64,000 bases of DNA from Planctomycetota bacterium (GCA_020638695.1 JACKIB010000004.1:62001-126000), one strand, 5' to 3'. Positions 1-9,011 are shown, counted from the first letter of the stretch. Translations and numbers: made by a program. The notes: generated by a model not told the origin, from the sequence alone.

Positions 1-32
1 CCTCTTCGGCTTCCTTCGCGGATTGATCTGCG

Positions 33-187
33 GAACTATGCTCTAACAAGGTTGCGTGACGCGGGTCGAAGGGCGACATTTTTTCCGCGCATGAAGTGCG
101 GGGGTCGTGGGGCACATTACATGTGAAAACATGGAGTCATGAATTGACTCATGCCGGCTCGCTCGGTAGAACTATGCTCTAACAAGG
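33..187. repeat. 19-bp direct repeat pair upstream of RAYT
   Basis: The string gaactatgctctaacaagg occurs at 33-51 and again, identical, at 169-187. The second copy ends 8 bases before the transposase start at 196. The first lies outside the element end proposed at 121. Between them is a T-run at 79-84. The pair may be the remnant of an earlier insertion or a binding site; the sequence alone does not decide. Confidence 0.6.
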
Positions 188-195
188 GCAAGGTG

Positions 196-879
196 ATGCG
201 GATGAAGCAATCGAAGGAAAGCACGGGCATGTTGCCGTTCCCCCGCATGAACTGGGGCGGTCGGCGCAAAGGGGCGGGGCGCAAGCCGAAGGGTGACAAG
301 GCCGGGGTGTCGCACCGCAGTCGTGCGGCGCTCGCCGCGCGCTTTCCGGTTCATGTGACCACGAGGTTGATGCGTGGACTACCGTCGCTTCGCAGCCAAG
401 GCGTGTACGCGGTGCTGCGCGCGGCGTTCGCCATGGGCTGTGACCGCAACGGCTTTCGCCTGGTGCACTACTCCGTGCAGGGCAATCACCTGCACATGAT
501 CGTGGAGGCGACCGACCGCACCTGCCTGTCGCGCGGCCTGCAAGGGCTCCTGGTTCGCATCGCTCGAGCCCTGAACCGCCTGTGGCGTCGCGCCGGCAAG
601 GTGTTCGCCGATCGCTACCACGACCACATCCTGCGCACCCCCCGCGAAGTGCGACACGCTCTCGCCTACGTCCTCAACAACGCACGTCGCCACGGCGTGC
701 GCTTGGCGCAGGAGATCGACTACTTCACCTCGGGATGCTGGTTCGACGGCTGGCGCGAGAACCTGACGAGCAAGCAGCCCTCGGGCCTCGCCCGGCCGGT
801 CGCACGCGCGCGCAACTGGCTACTCAACATCGGCTGGCGAAGACACGGTCTGATCAGCCACCGCGAAACCCCGGGCTGA
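196..879 (+). CDS. REP-associated tyrosine transposase (RAYT, Y1 family)
   Basis: This predicted 227-residue single-strand DNA transposase belongs to the HUH Y1 superfamily that acts on REP hairpins. The HUH motif is seen as GNHLHMIVEA (His98 and His100), and the likely nucleophile is Tyr141 in KVFADRYHDHI. The N-terminus has a basic GGRRKGAGRKPKG stretch typical of RAYTs. Start 196 (MRMK) is chosen over 151 because the second copy at 38.3-39.0 kb also begins MRMK and similarity starts there. The reading frame is intact, unlike copy 2, so this copy could be active. It is followed after 46 bases by a 31-bp-stem REP hairpin, its likely substrate. Family assignment is confident; activity is inferred. 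Confidence 0.88.
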   Translation: MRMKQSKESTGMLPFPRMNWGGRRKGAGRKPKGDKAGVSHRSRAALAARFPVHVTTRLMRGLPSLRSQGVYAVLRAAFAMGCDRNGFRLVHYSVQGNHLHMIVEATDRTCLSRGLQGLLVRIARALNRLWRRAGKVFADRYHDHILRTPREVRHALAYVLNNARRHGVRLAQEIDYFTSGCWFDGWRENLTSKQPSGLARPVARARNWLLNIGWRRHGLISHRETPG

Positions 880-925
880 CGCGCTCACATCGCGCGCGCT
901 CACCCACGCCAAGACCCCACCCTCT

Positions 926-1004
926 CCCCTCACGGCCCCGTCGGCATCGGCTTCGGTCGCAACTTGCCCATGCCCGAAGCCGATGCCGACGGGGTCGTGA
1001 GGGG
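926..1004. repeat. REP hairpin 1 (31-bp stem)
   Basis: Left arm 926-956 and right arm 974-1004 are complementary over 31 bases with one G-T pair and a 17-base loop. The core is cccgtcggcatcgg. Related hairpins lie at 38235-38313 and 39291-39375. It sits directly downstream of the RAYT gene, as expected for a REP that a RAYT processes. It could also end transcription of the RAYT gene. Confidence 0.85.
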
Positions 1005-1142
1005 AGCCCTCACAGGCTCTCGAGGTTGAGGCTGAGGGAGCGCAACAGCCCAACAGCCCACAGTCTGGTGGTAGTGCCCCTCGTCTGAAGTTCGCAGCAA
1101 ATGTGGCTGTGTCAGTCGATTCGCGCGCAAGGCGCTGCGATC

Positions 1143-1273
1143 GAGCTGCTGCGATCGCGCAAGGTCGCCGCTGGCTTCGTCGAAAGTCAGAACCTGCTCC
1201 TCGACGGGGAGGCGCCCCGTCCCCGGGCAGACGACCTCGCACGATCTCACGACGCTGCTCACGTATAGTCCGG
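1143..1273 (+). repeat. Palindromic MITE-like repeat, copy A
   Basis: This copy matches the element at 44633-44808 (minus strand) over most of its length: gagctgctgcgatcgcgcaag at the left, cagaacctgctcctcgacgg in the middle and cacgatctc...gacgctgctcac at the right. It lacks a 24-base internal block present in copy D. The right end runs into tatagtccggactac, abutting the 3' end of the methyltransferase gene. Terminal segments are inverted relative to each other. Confidence 0.75.
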
Positions 1274-1274
1274 A

Positions 1275-1922
1275 CTACTTCGCCGACAACACCAGTTCGG
1301 CACACGAACCAGCTTCGGCATTCGCGGACTTGTCTCCCTGCAGCACCAGCGCCGGAGGAAAATTGCGCGCCACCAAGCGCGCGATGCGAAACCGGTCGAA
1401 GCGGTCGCGCATGGCTCGGCGCAGGCGGCGTGCGCCTGGCGTGATGTACGACTGCACATAGCTGAAGGTGCGGAACGTGCCGCCGTGGTCGAGCACTTGG
1501 TAGGCAGTGGAGACGATCTCCTCCATCGCCGGGAGGAAGATGAGCGGCAGACCCGAGATGATCGCCTTGGGCCGCGGCAGGTCGCGCTCGGCAAGCAGTT
1601 GCTCGATCTGCTCGACCCGGGCGTTGGCGAACTGGAGTTCCGGCATCCGCTGCCGCAGGACGTCGCAGAAGCCGGCCTCGCTCTCGATGCCCAGGTAGCG
1701 AACGCCGTCGATCGGGCGGATCGCGCGGCGGATCTCCTGAGTCAGCGCGCCGGTGCCTGGTCCGTATTCGACGATCAGATCACCCGGGCGCAGGTCCAGG
1801 TCCAGCAGCATCGAACGACCGAGGAATCGCGTGCTCGGGCAAACGGCGCCGACCTCGCGTGGATTGTGCAGGAAGCGGCGTAGGAAGAGGAACCGTTGGC
1901 CCTTGGCAATCGCTGTGGTCAT
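1275..1922 (-). CDS. Phospholipid N-methyltransferase-like SAM methyltransferase
   Basis: This 215-residue Rossmann-type class I methyltransferase resembles the PmtA/rRNA-dimethylase-like group. Motif I is visible as IVEYGPGTGALTQEI and a later motif as IISGLPLIFLP; the N-terminus FLRRFLHNPREVGAVCPSTRFL is characteristic of phospholipid N-methyltransferases. These enzymes add methyl groups to phosphatidylethanolamine. The start at 1922 (MTTAIAKG) is chosen because family similarity begins there; an upstream extension to 2087 looks non-coding. It is transcribed divergently from a block that includes phosphatidylserine decarboxylase, which would supply its substrate. The substrate is inferred; other SAM-dependent methylation is possible. 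Confidence 0.75.
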   Translation of the reverse strand: MTTAIAKGQRFLFLRRFLHNPREVGAVCPSTRFLGRSMLLDLDLRPGDLIVEYGPGTGALTQEIRRAIRPIDGVRYLGIESEAGFCDVLRQRMPELQFANARVEQIEQLLAERDLPRPKAIISGLPLIFLPAMEEIVSTAYQVLDHGGTFRTFSYVQSYITPGARRLRRAMRDRFDRFRIARLVARNFPPALVLQGDKSANAEAGSCAELVLSAK

Positions 1923-2288
1923 GTGCTGCCTGCGCTGGTCAGGTGGAGATGGAGAGGTGCCGGCGGCGAAGCGCATGCGTGCGCGCCAATGAGAAGCCGA
2001 ACCGCCCGTGATGAACCGTAGCGTCGCACGTGAGTGGATCCACGGTGTCTCGGTCGACGTCGGCACGTCGGGTTCGCGTCGCGACACGAACTCCGGTCAT
2101 TCAACAGAACTTCATCAGAACATCGCCTGGTCTGAACAACCGCTCGGTCTCATTCCTCCCCGTCCTGGGAGGGCAGCGAAGCGGGCCTGTGTTCGGCATC
2201 GCGACCGCCCGCGCTCCACGCAACAAGCCCACCAACGCATGCTCTGCTGCCCAACGGGGCGCATCTGCGCCGCGCACCAACCCAACTC
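1923..2288. other. Divergent intergenic region, no gene seen
   Basis: This 366-base gap separates the minus-strand methyltransferase and the plus-strand PHP-glycosyltransferase gene. It must hold both promoters. A relatively AT-rich patch with repeated cagaac lies around 2098-2140, but no convincing -35/-10 pair, hairpin or conserved ORF was seen. Confidence 0.5.
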
Positions 2289-4946
2289 ATGAAGCGAGCC
2301 AACGTCGGGAAGGTCGACTTCCACCTCCACTCCTACGCGTCGAACGTGACCGACTACTATGCGGCCAACACGTTCGCGATCCCGGAGTCCTACTCTGACC
2401 CGTTGGAGACCTACCGGCGGTTGAAGGCCCAGGGCATGTCGCTGGTCACGCTCACGGACCACAACTCGATCGACGGGGTGCTGGAGATCCTCGACGCGGG
2501 CCACCGCGACGTGTTCATCTCCGCCGAGATGACGACCACCTTCCCCGAGGATGGGTGCAACGTCCACGTGACGGTGGCGAACATGACCGAAGCGCAGTTC
2601 GCCGAGATCCACCGCCTGCGGCGCAACATCTACGAGATGATTGCCTACGTCGACGAGCAGATCGCGCTCGAGGAGACGGACCCGGAGCGCAACCGCATCG
2701 CCTACTTCATGACGCACCCGCTCATGAGCACACAGAACCGTGCGTATGGGCGCGAGGGCTCGCTGACGGTGGCGCATCTGGAGAAGATGCTGCTGCTGTG
2801 CAACTGCTTGGAGGTGCGCAACGGCACCCGCACCAAGCTGCTCAACGACCTGACCCGGCGCTGGGTCGAGGGACTCGATCGCGCGGCGATCGAGCGGTTG
2901 GCCGACAAGCACGGGATCGAGCCCAAGGGTGCGGAGCCGTGGCGCAAGTCGATGGTAGGGGGGTCGGACGACCATTCCGGGATCAACCCGGGCCGCACCT
3001 GGACCGAGTTTCCGCTGCCGGCTTCCGGGTTGCCGACCGCCAACGACATCATCGATGCGATCCGTCGCCGCGACACGCTGCCAGCGGGTCGCCACGGTGG
3101 CCCGGTGACGTTGGCGCACGCGATCATCAAGCTGATCCACGACGGGAGCGAGATCCAGGGAGCGCGGTCCGGGGGCAAGGGCGTGAGCCTGGGGGGGTCG
3201 CTCGGCTCGCTGTTCGGCATCGTGTTCCATACCGACGGCGTGCGCCTTCGCGACAAGGTCAAGGTCGCGACCAAGGCGTGGCTCAAGGGCAAGATCTACC
3301 CGCGAATGCCCCGGTTCGGCAGCGGTGACAAGCGCTTCGAGCGGATCCTCGAAGAAGAGGCGTTCAAGCTGCTCGGCAGCGCGGCATTCAAACGCGAGGT
3401 CGCGGCGGCGCCGGATGCCGATGCCAAGATCTACCTGGCTTTCGACACGCTGGTGAACCAGATCCTGCGCCGCTATGTGGAGCGGATTACCCATGCGGTC
3501 ACCTCGCGCAACCTGGTGCAGGTGATCAAGGAGACGGTTGCGCTGGTTTCGTCACACGTGTTCGTGTCGCTGCCGTACTTCCTGTCGTACCAGGCTCAGA
3601 GTTCCGACCGTTTCATGGTCCGCGACGTGCGCAAGACGTTCCGCATAGAAGAACGGCCGCGCTTGGTCTTGGTCACCGACACGTTCTTCGACATCAACGG
3701 CGTGGCCCGTACGATTCGTCGGATGCTCCACGAGGCGGAGCGGCGCGACATCGACCTCACTGTGGTGACGTGCATCAGCGAGCACGAAAGGGCTGCCCGA
3801 GAGGCCGACCCCGAGGTTCGGGCGTGGATCGACGCGGGGCAGCTCAAACTGTTCGGCTCGGTCGTCGACATGGAGTTCCCGCAGTACGACGAACTCCGCG
3901 TGCATCTGCCGCCGTTCCTGGAGTTGCTGAAGTTCCTGCAGGAAGGTGGCTTCACCAAGATGCAGATCAGCACCCCGGGGACCATCGGACTCGCCGGATT
4001 GATGGCTGCGAAACTGCTGCAGATCGAGACTGCGGCCACCTACCACACGAGCTTCCCGGAGTACGTCGAGGACTACACCAAGGACATCAGCCTCGAGGCG
4101 CTGACCTGGAAGTACATGATCCTGTTCTACCACTCGGTCGACGAGGTGGTGGTGCCCTCGAAGTTCATCGCCAAGCTGCTGCACGAGCGAGGGCTGCGCA
4201 AGCGCAAGCTGTTGATCCTCGACCGCTGGGTCGACACGGACCGGTTCTCGCCGAAGCACCGCGTCGAAGGGTATTGGCGCCGGCACGGGATCGAGGACGA
4301 GGCCAACCTGGTCAAGTTCGCCTACGTCGGCCGCGTCAGTTTGGAGAAGAACCTCGACACCATGGCGCGCGCCTACCTGGAGCTGCGACGCAAGAATCCG
4401 CGGGCGCATCTGATCGTGATCGGGGATGGGCCGTTCCGCGAAGAGCTGCAGAAGCAACTCGCCGGGGTTCCGGCGACCTTCACCGGCTACCTGCAAGGCG
4501 AGGAGCTGTCCACCGCGTTGGCATCGGCCGACTGCAAGCTGTTCCCGAGCACCACGGACACCTGGGGCAATGCGCCGCTCGAGGCGCAGGCGTCCGGGTT
4601 GCCGGTCGTGGTGTCCGACAAGGGTGGCCCGCAGGAACTCATGGTCGACGGTGTGACCGGCTACTGCGTGGCGGGACGCAACGTCGGGCAGATGGTCGAT
4701 GCGATGACCAAACTGATGGACGCGGCCACGCGGAAGAAGATGGGCGTCGCGGCGCGGCGGTTCATCGAGATGAACAAGGTGGACCAGCCATTCACCGCGA
4801 TTCTGGATGCCGGCGCCTACCGTCAAGCGGCGCGGCGGCGAAAGGTCCACGGCGCGTCGATCCTGCGGCGAAGTGGCAAGGGACCCCAGCTGATCGGCTC
4901 GCGGCTGGATGGCCGCGAGCACTTGGTGAGTTTGTCGGAAGCCTGA
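2289..4946 (+). CDS. PHP-domain / GT4 glycosyltransferase fusion
   Basis: The 885-residue protein has two recognisable halves. Residues ~5-260 form a PHP metal-dependent phosphoesterase-like domain with HLHS, TDHNS, SAEMTTTF and GGSDDHSG metal-ligand motifs. A helical linker (~280-450) follows. Residues ~455-860 form a GT-B glycosyltransferase of family 4, with LVTDTFFDINGVARTI at the acceptor side, GDGPFREE, and the EX7E region around DTWGNAPLEAQASGLPVV. GT4 enzymes of this type move sugars onto lipid carriers. The start ATG at 2289 has no clear Shine-Dalgarno. The next gene begins one base after its stop, so the genes are probably co-transcribed. The product and the PHP substrate are unknown; the domain calls are secure. 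Confidence 0.85.
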   Translation: MKRANVGKVDFHLHSYASNVTDYYAANTFAIPESYSDPLETYRRLKAQGMSLVTLTDHNSIDGVLEILDAGHRDVFISAEMTTTFPEDGCNVHVTVANMTEAQFAEIHRLRRNIYEMIAYVDEQIALEETDPERNRIAYFMTHPLMSTQNRAYGREGSLTVAHLEKMLLLCNCLEVRNGTRTKLLNDLTRRWVEGLDRAAIERLADKHGIEPKGAEPWRKSMVGGSDDHSGINPGRTWTEFPLPASGLPTANDIIDAIRRRDTLPAGRHGGPVTLAHAIIKLIHDGSEIQGARSGGKGVSLGGSLGSLFGIVFHTDGVRLRDKVKVATKAWLKGKIYPRMPRFGSGDKRFERILEEEAFKLLGSAAFKREVAAAPDADAKIYLAFDTLVNQILRRYVERITHAVTSRNLVQVIKETVALVSSHVFVSLPYFLSYQAQSSDRFMVRDVRKTFRIEERPRLVLVTDTFFDINGVARTIRRMLHEAERRDIDLTVVTCISEHERAAREADPEVRAWIDAGQLKLFGSVVDMEFPQYDELRVHLPPFLELLKFLQEGGFTKMQISTPGTIGLAGLMAAKLLQIETAATYHTSFPEYVEDYTKDISLEALTWKYMILFYHSVDEVVVPSKFIAKLLHERGLRKRKLLILDRWVDTDRFSPKHRVEGYWRRHGIEDEANLVKFAYVGRVSLEKNLDTMARAYLELRRKNPRAHLIVIGDGPFREELQKQLAGVPATFTGYLQGEELSTALASADCKLFPSTTDTWGNAPLEAQASGLPVVVSDKGGPQELMVDGVTGYCVAGRNVGQMVDAMTKLMDAATRKKMGVAARRFIEMNKVDQPFTAILDAGAYRQAARRRKVHGASILRRSGKGPQLIGSRLDGREHLVSLSEA

Positions 4947-4947
4947 A

Positions 4948-6657
4948 ATGACCAACGTGATCCTCTACGTGGCCGCGGGCAGCGCGGCGGTGTACCTGGG
5001 GTATCTGCTGTTCGAACGCCTACAGCTGTCGCTGGCCAAGCATCGATCGCTGCGTGGTCATGCGCGCATGGCTCGGCGGGTCGCACGGATCCTGCCCTTC
5101 TACGAGTACGACGAGACGCGCTTCTTCCGCTCGGACGATCCGCCCGCCGACATCGAAGCCAAGCGTCGCGCGGGGTTCGCCCGCTTGGCCTCGCTGTTCG
5201 CGACGCGGGCGCCGAAGACCCTGGCAGCGAGTGCGGAGCTCGAAGGAGCTGTGTCCGACGTCGAGTTCACCAACAGCTACCGAGTGCCGTTCCAGTTCCG
5301 CAACCACGTCAAGTCGCACCTCAAGCTCGGCCTGGTCCTCGAAGCGACCCGCGGTACGTCGGTGTGCGACCTCGATGGCAACTGGTCGCGGGACCTGACC
5401 GGGGCGTACGGCACCAACCTGTTCGGCTACGATTTCTACAAGGGCTGTATCGAGCGGGGAGTGGAACGCGTACGGAGCCTGGGGCCGGTGCTCGGGCCGT
5501 ACCACCCGATCGTGGCCGACAACGCGCGACGACTGCGCGAGATCTCCGGGATGGACGAGGTGTCGTTCCACATGTCGGGCACCGAAGCGGTGATGCAGGC
5601 GGTGCGCTTGGCGCGCTACCACACCGGGCGTTCGCACATCGTACGGTTCTGCGGCGCCTACCACGGTTGGTGGGACGGCGTGCAGGCGGGAGTGGGCAAC
5701 CCGCGGCCGGCACGCGAGGTGTACACCCTCGAGGACTTGTCGCCACAGACGCTGCGGGTGTTGCGGCGCCGCCGGAACATCGCCTGTGTGCTGGTGAATC
5801 CCCTGCAAGCGATGCACGCCAACAGCAACGCCCCGGCGGACTCCACCCTGGTCAGCAGCGATCGGGCGGCACGCTTCGACCGCGAGCGCTACACGGCGTG
5901 GCTGAAGGAGCTGCGGCAAGTGTGCACCGAGCGCGGCATCGTGCTGATCCTCGATGACGTGTTCCTCGGCTTCCGCCTGGCTCGCGGTGGCTCGCAGGAG
6001 TACTTCGGCATCCGTGCCGATCTGGTGACGTACGGCAAGACCCTGGGGGGCGGGCTGCCGATCGGGGTGGTGTGCGGCAGCCACGAGTTGATGCGGCGGT
6101 TCCGGCCGGACCGGCCGGCCGACATCTGTTTCGCCCGCGGGACCTTCAACTCGCACCCCTACGTGATGGCGACCACCAACGAGTTCCTGCGCCATCTCGA
6201 CGAGCCGGGGGTCGTGGCGGCGTACGCCGAAGTCGACCGGACGTGGGATGCGCGGGCAGACGCGTTGAACCGAAGGCTGGAGACGGCCGGGGTGCCGGTG
6301 CGGGTGGCCAACATGGGGTCGATCTGGACCACGCTGTATGTGGCTCCGAGCCGCTACCACTGGATGTTCCAGTACTACCTGCGCGCGCAGGGGCTGACGA
6401 TGAGCTGGGTCGGCACCGGCCGGTTCATATTCAGCCACGACTACACCGAGCAGGACTACCAGGAAGTGGCCGATCGGTTCGTCGCCGCGGCCGCGGCGAT
6501 GCAAGCCGACGGCTGGTGGTGGTTCCCGCCCGGATTGACGGCCAAGTGGATCAAGCGGCGGGTGGCCGGCGAGATCGTCCGCACCCTTCTCGGGCGCAAG
6601 CCGGTGCCGTCGGTCGACGCCGAACCCGCCGGGTCCCCGGTGGTGCAAGCGAGCTGA
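4948..6657 (+). CDS. Membrane-anchored class III aminotransferase
   Basis: The protein is 569 residues long. An N-terminal hydrophobic segment (~4-21) looks like a single membrane anchor. Then follows a PLP-dependent fold-type I enzyme of the glutamate-1-semialdehyde aminotransferase type: SGTEAVMQAVRLAR and AYHGWWDG (phosphate/PLP contacts), LILDDVFLGFR (Asp to the pyridine nitrogen) and the Schiff-base lysine in TYGKTLGGGLPIGVV. It is longer than soluble family members because of the anchor region and a basic C-terminal tail. It starts one base after the PHP-GT stop and is followed by phosphatidylserine decarboxylase. A role in modifying a lipid or lipid-linked sugar is inferred from that context; the substrate is not known. 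Confidence 0.82.
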   Translation: MTNVILYVAAGSAAVYLGYLLFERLQLSLAKHRSLRGHARMARRVARILPFYEYDETRFFRSDDPPADIEAKRRAGFARLASLFATRAPKTLAASAELEGAVSDVEFTNSYRVPFQFRNHVKSHLKLGLVLEATRGTSVCDLDGNWSRDLTGAYGTNLFGYDFYKGCIERGVERVRSLGPVLGPYHPIVADNARRLREISGMDEVSFHMSGTEAVMQAVRLARYHTGRSHIVRFCGAYHGWWDGVQAGVGNPRPAREVYTLEDLSPQTLRVLRRRRNIACVLVNPLQAMHANSNAPADSTLVSSDRAARFDRERYTAWLKELRQVCTERGIVLILDDVFLGFRLARGGSQEYFGIRADLVTYGKTLGGGLPIGVVCGSHELMRRFRPDRPADICFARGTFNSHPYVMATTNEFLRHLDEPGVVAAYAEVDRTWDARADALNRRLETAGVPVRVANMGSIWTTLYVAPSRYHWMFQYYLRAQGLTMSWVGTGRFIFSHDYTEQDYQEVADRFVAAAAAMQADGWWWFPPGLTAKWIKRRVAGEIVRTLLGRKPVPSVDAEPAGSPVVQAS

Positions 6658-6663
6658 TCCGCG

Positions 6664-7650
6664 ATGGACGTTCCCGCGATCGTGTCCGACCGAGCTGCGC
6701 CACGGCCCTCGTGGTTCCTGCGGATCTGCCAGCAGGAGGATCTCAATTTCCTCCTGACCAATCGGATTCCGCGGCGTTGGGCGACGCTGTTCATGGGCTG
6801 GTTCAGCCGCATCGAGCTGGCCCCCGTGCGTTGGCTGTCGCTTGCGGTGTGGAAGCTGTTCGCGCCGGACCTCGACCTGAGTGACGCGAAGAAGCAGCGC
6901 TTCACCAGCATGCACGACTGCTTCATTCGGCAGCTGCGGGAAGGTGCGCGGCCGATCGCTGCGGCAGCAGACCTGCTGGTCAGCCCGTGCGATGCCGAGG
7001 TCGGCACCTGCGGTCGCATCCGCGGCACCGAAGTGATCCAGGCCAAGGGCTTCCCCTATCCCCTGTCGGACCTGTTGGCCGATTCGCGCTTGGTCGACAA
7101 ACACCGCGACGGGATGTTCGTCACCCTGCGGTTGCGCTCGACGATGTACCACCGCTTCCATGCGCCGTGCGACGGCAGCTTGGACGAGGTCGTCTACATC
7201 TCGGGCGACACTTGGAACGTCAACCCGATCGCGCTGCGGCGCGTCGAGCGACTGTTCTGCAAGAACGAACGTGCAGTGCTCGATCTGCAGCTGGCCGACG
7301 CACGGCGCAGCGTGACGATGGTGCCGGTGGCCGCGATCCTGGTCGCAAGCCTGCGCATCCACTGCCTGGGGCCGACGCTCGACTTGCGCTATCGGGGGCC
7401 GAATCGACTCCCGTGCCGCGCGAGCTTCGCCAAGGGCGACGAGCTCGGCTACTTCCAGCACGGCTCGACGATCATCCTGTTCGCCTCAGGAGGGTTCGAA
7501 CTGTGCGCCGGCGTTCAGGAAGGGGTCACCGTCCGAGTCGGCCAGCCGCTGCTGCGCATGATCGACCTGTCCCCGTCAAACCAAGAGCCGGATCGGCCGT
7601 GTGGTCCGACGGCGCAACCCGTTCCCGATAGCCCGACATCCGATGACTGA
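6664..7650 (+). CDS. psd: Phosphatidylserine decarboxylase
   Basis: This 328-residue pyruvoyl enzyme makes phosphatidylethanolamine from phosphatidylserine at the membrane. The self-cleavage motif is present as FQHGSTIILF near residue 270: the serine of GST becomes the pyruvoyl group. Other family signatures are SPCDAEVG and YHRFHAPCDG with the catalytic Asp and His. The gene starts six bases after the aminotransferase stop and its last codons overlap the next gene (ATGACTGA), implying translational coupling. No phosphatidylserine synthase is seen nearby. The family call is strong; activity on an unusual serine lipid is possible given the neighbours. Confidence 0.88.
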   Translation: MDVPAIVSDRAAPRPSWFLRICQQEDLNFLLTNRIPRRWATLFMGWFSRIELAPVRWLSLAVWKLFAPDLDLSDAKKQRFTSMHDCFIRQLREGARPIAAAADLLVSPCDAEVGTCGRIRGTEVIQAKGFPYPLSDLLADSRLVDKHRDGMFVTLRLRSTMYHRFHAPCDGSLDEVVYISGDTWNVNPIALRRVERLFCKNERAVLDLQLADARRSVTMVPVAAILVASLRIHCLGPTLDLRYRGPNRLPCRASFAKGDELGYFQHGSTIILFASGGFELCAGVQEGVTVRVGQPLLRMIDLSPSNQEPDRPCGPTAQPVPDSPTSDD

Positions 7651-8287
7651 TACCGCTTCCGTGTCTCTGCCCTTCTGGGAGGCCCTGCGCGAGCAGCGCT
7701 GGGACGACCACCGCTACTACCATCAGTGCCGCGTCAACCAGTCGCTGCACCTGATCAGTGCGTGCTGCTTCCTGAGTTCGTACGTGATGATCTTCGTCAA
7801 CCCGATCTACGCCGCCATGGTCGGTTGGCTCGGCGCGATGCTGATCCGTCAGGTGGGGCACTTCTTCTTCGAGCCGAAGGCGTACGACCACGTCAACCGT
7901 GCCACGCACGAGTACAAGGAGTCGGTCAAGGTCGGCTACAACCTGCGCCGCAAGGTGATCCTGCTCTCGGCATGGGCGCTGTGCCCAGTGGCGCTGCAGT
8001 TGTGGCCGTCGATGTTCGGGTTGTTCGATCCGCACACGTCCGCATACGGGTTCCTCTACAACCTCAGCTGGATGTGGTTGATGGTGGGGGGCGCGGCGGT
8101 GCTGGGCCGGACGCTGTATCTGGCCGTCATGCAGACGCCGCAGACCGGGTTGGTGTGGCTGGTGAAGATCCTCACGGATCCGTTCCACGACATCCGGATC
8201 TACCACAAGGCGCCGTTCTACCTGCTGCGCGGTGAGCGGTACGATCCGATGACCGACAACTGGGGGCCGCGGACCGTTCAGCCCTGA
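7643..8287 (+). CDS. Mpo1/DUF962-like membrane protein
   Basis: The 214-residue protein has several hydrophobic segments (roughly 33-50, 55-70, 105-120, 135-155). The arrangement RVNQSLHLISAC followed by IRQVGHFFFEPKAYDHVN resembles the His-containing motifs of the Mpo1/YGL010w (DUF962) family, an Fe(II)-dependent dioxygenase family that acts on 2-hydroxy fatty acids in yeast. The start at 7643 overlaps the end of the decarboxylase gene. The family link is made from motif pattern only and is moderate; a lipid-related role fits the operon. Confidence 0.55.
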   Translation: MTDTASVSLPFWEALREQRWDDHRYYHQCRVNQSLHLISACCFLSSYVMIFVNPIYAAMVGWLGAMLIRQVGHFFFEPKAYDHVNRATHEYKESVKVGYNLRRKVILLSAWALCPVALQLWPSMFGLFDPHTSAYGFLYNLSWMWLMVGGAAVLGRTLYLAVMQTPQTGLVWLVKILTDPFHDIRIYHKAPFYLLRGERYDPMTDNWGPRTVQP

Positions 8288-9011
8288 GCTGCAGGGGCCG
8301 CGGATCGTGCCGGTACGCGAGAATTCGCCTGCACCTCCCGTGACTCGTGGCAGCCGTCTCGCTGGCATGCAGCGGCCCCGGAAGCTCCAGCAAGCAAGCG
8401 GCCCAGGCCTCATGGCGGCGCGCAGCGCCGCGCCCACAAATCGCCAGGTGCGGCGCGGCCTTGGCCGCGATAGGCTGCAGGGGCCGCGGATCGTGCCGGT
8501 ACGCGAGAATTCGCCTGTACCTCCCGTGACTCGTGGCAGCCGTCTCGCTGGCATGCAGCGGCCCCGGAAGCTCCAGCAAGCAAGCGGCCCAGGCCTCATG
8601 GCGGCGCGCAGCGCCGCCCCCACCTCGTCTTGGGTGCGGCCTTGGCCGCGATAGGCTGCAGGGGCCGCGGATCGTGCCGGCGCGAGAATTCGCCTGTACC
8701 TCCCGTGACTCGTGGCAGCCGATTCGCTGGCATGCAGCGGCCCCGGAAGCTCCAGCAAGCAAGCGGCCCAGGCCTCATGGCGGCGCGCGCGCGCGCCCAC
8801 CCAAGTCCTTGGGTGCGGCCTTGGCCGCGATAGGCTGCAGGGGCCGCGGATCGTGCCGGTACGCGAGTATTCGCCTGTACCTCCCGTGACTCGTGGCAGC
8901 GGTTTCGCTGGTATGCAGCGGCCCCGGAAGCTCCAGCAAGCAAGCGGCCCAGGCCTCGTGGCGGCGCGCAGCGACGCACTCGCCCAATGCTTTGGGTGCG
9001 GCTTGGCCGCG
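8288..9011. repeat. Four tandem ~180-bp repeats
   Basis: Four near-identical units begin at 8288, 8474, 8655 and 8834 (each starting gctgcaggggccgcgg). Unit spacings are 186, 181 and 179 bases, so the phase shifts between units and a continuous repeated protein is unlikely, although GC-rich shadow ORFs cross it. Each unit has complementary ggggccgc and gcggcccc segments about 75 bases apart and ends with gccttggccgcgatag. Differences between units cluster just before that end. The array starts right after the Mpo1-like stop codon and lies between convergent genes. No copy was seen elsewhere in the window. Confidence 0.9.

Larger units (their letters stand above)
121..1031 (+). mobile_element. 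RAYT/REP unit, copy 1
   Basis: The unit holds a RAYT gene (196-879), a long REP hairpin (926-1004) and a conserved 13-base segment ctcgaggttgagg (1019-1031). Its proposed left end is atgtgaaaacatggagt at 121-137, identical to 39102-39086 on the minus strand in copy 2, at almost the same distance from the gene start (75 versus 74 bases). The same order gene, REP, ctcgaggttgagg is found in both copies, which supports a single transposed or inherited unit. Exact ends are inferred from the two-copy comparison only. Confidence 0.65.

Noticed and set aside
5020..7461. 813-codon minus-strand frame opposite the aminotransferase and decarboxylase genes
   Set aside because: Shadow of well-recognised genes on the plus strand; composition is Arg/His/Pro/Gln-rich with no protein motif.
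8288..9011. CRISPR array
   Set aside because: The units are about 180 bases, back to back with no spacers, and no cas genes are nearby.
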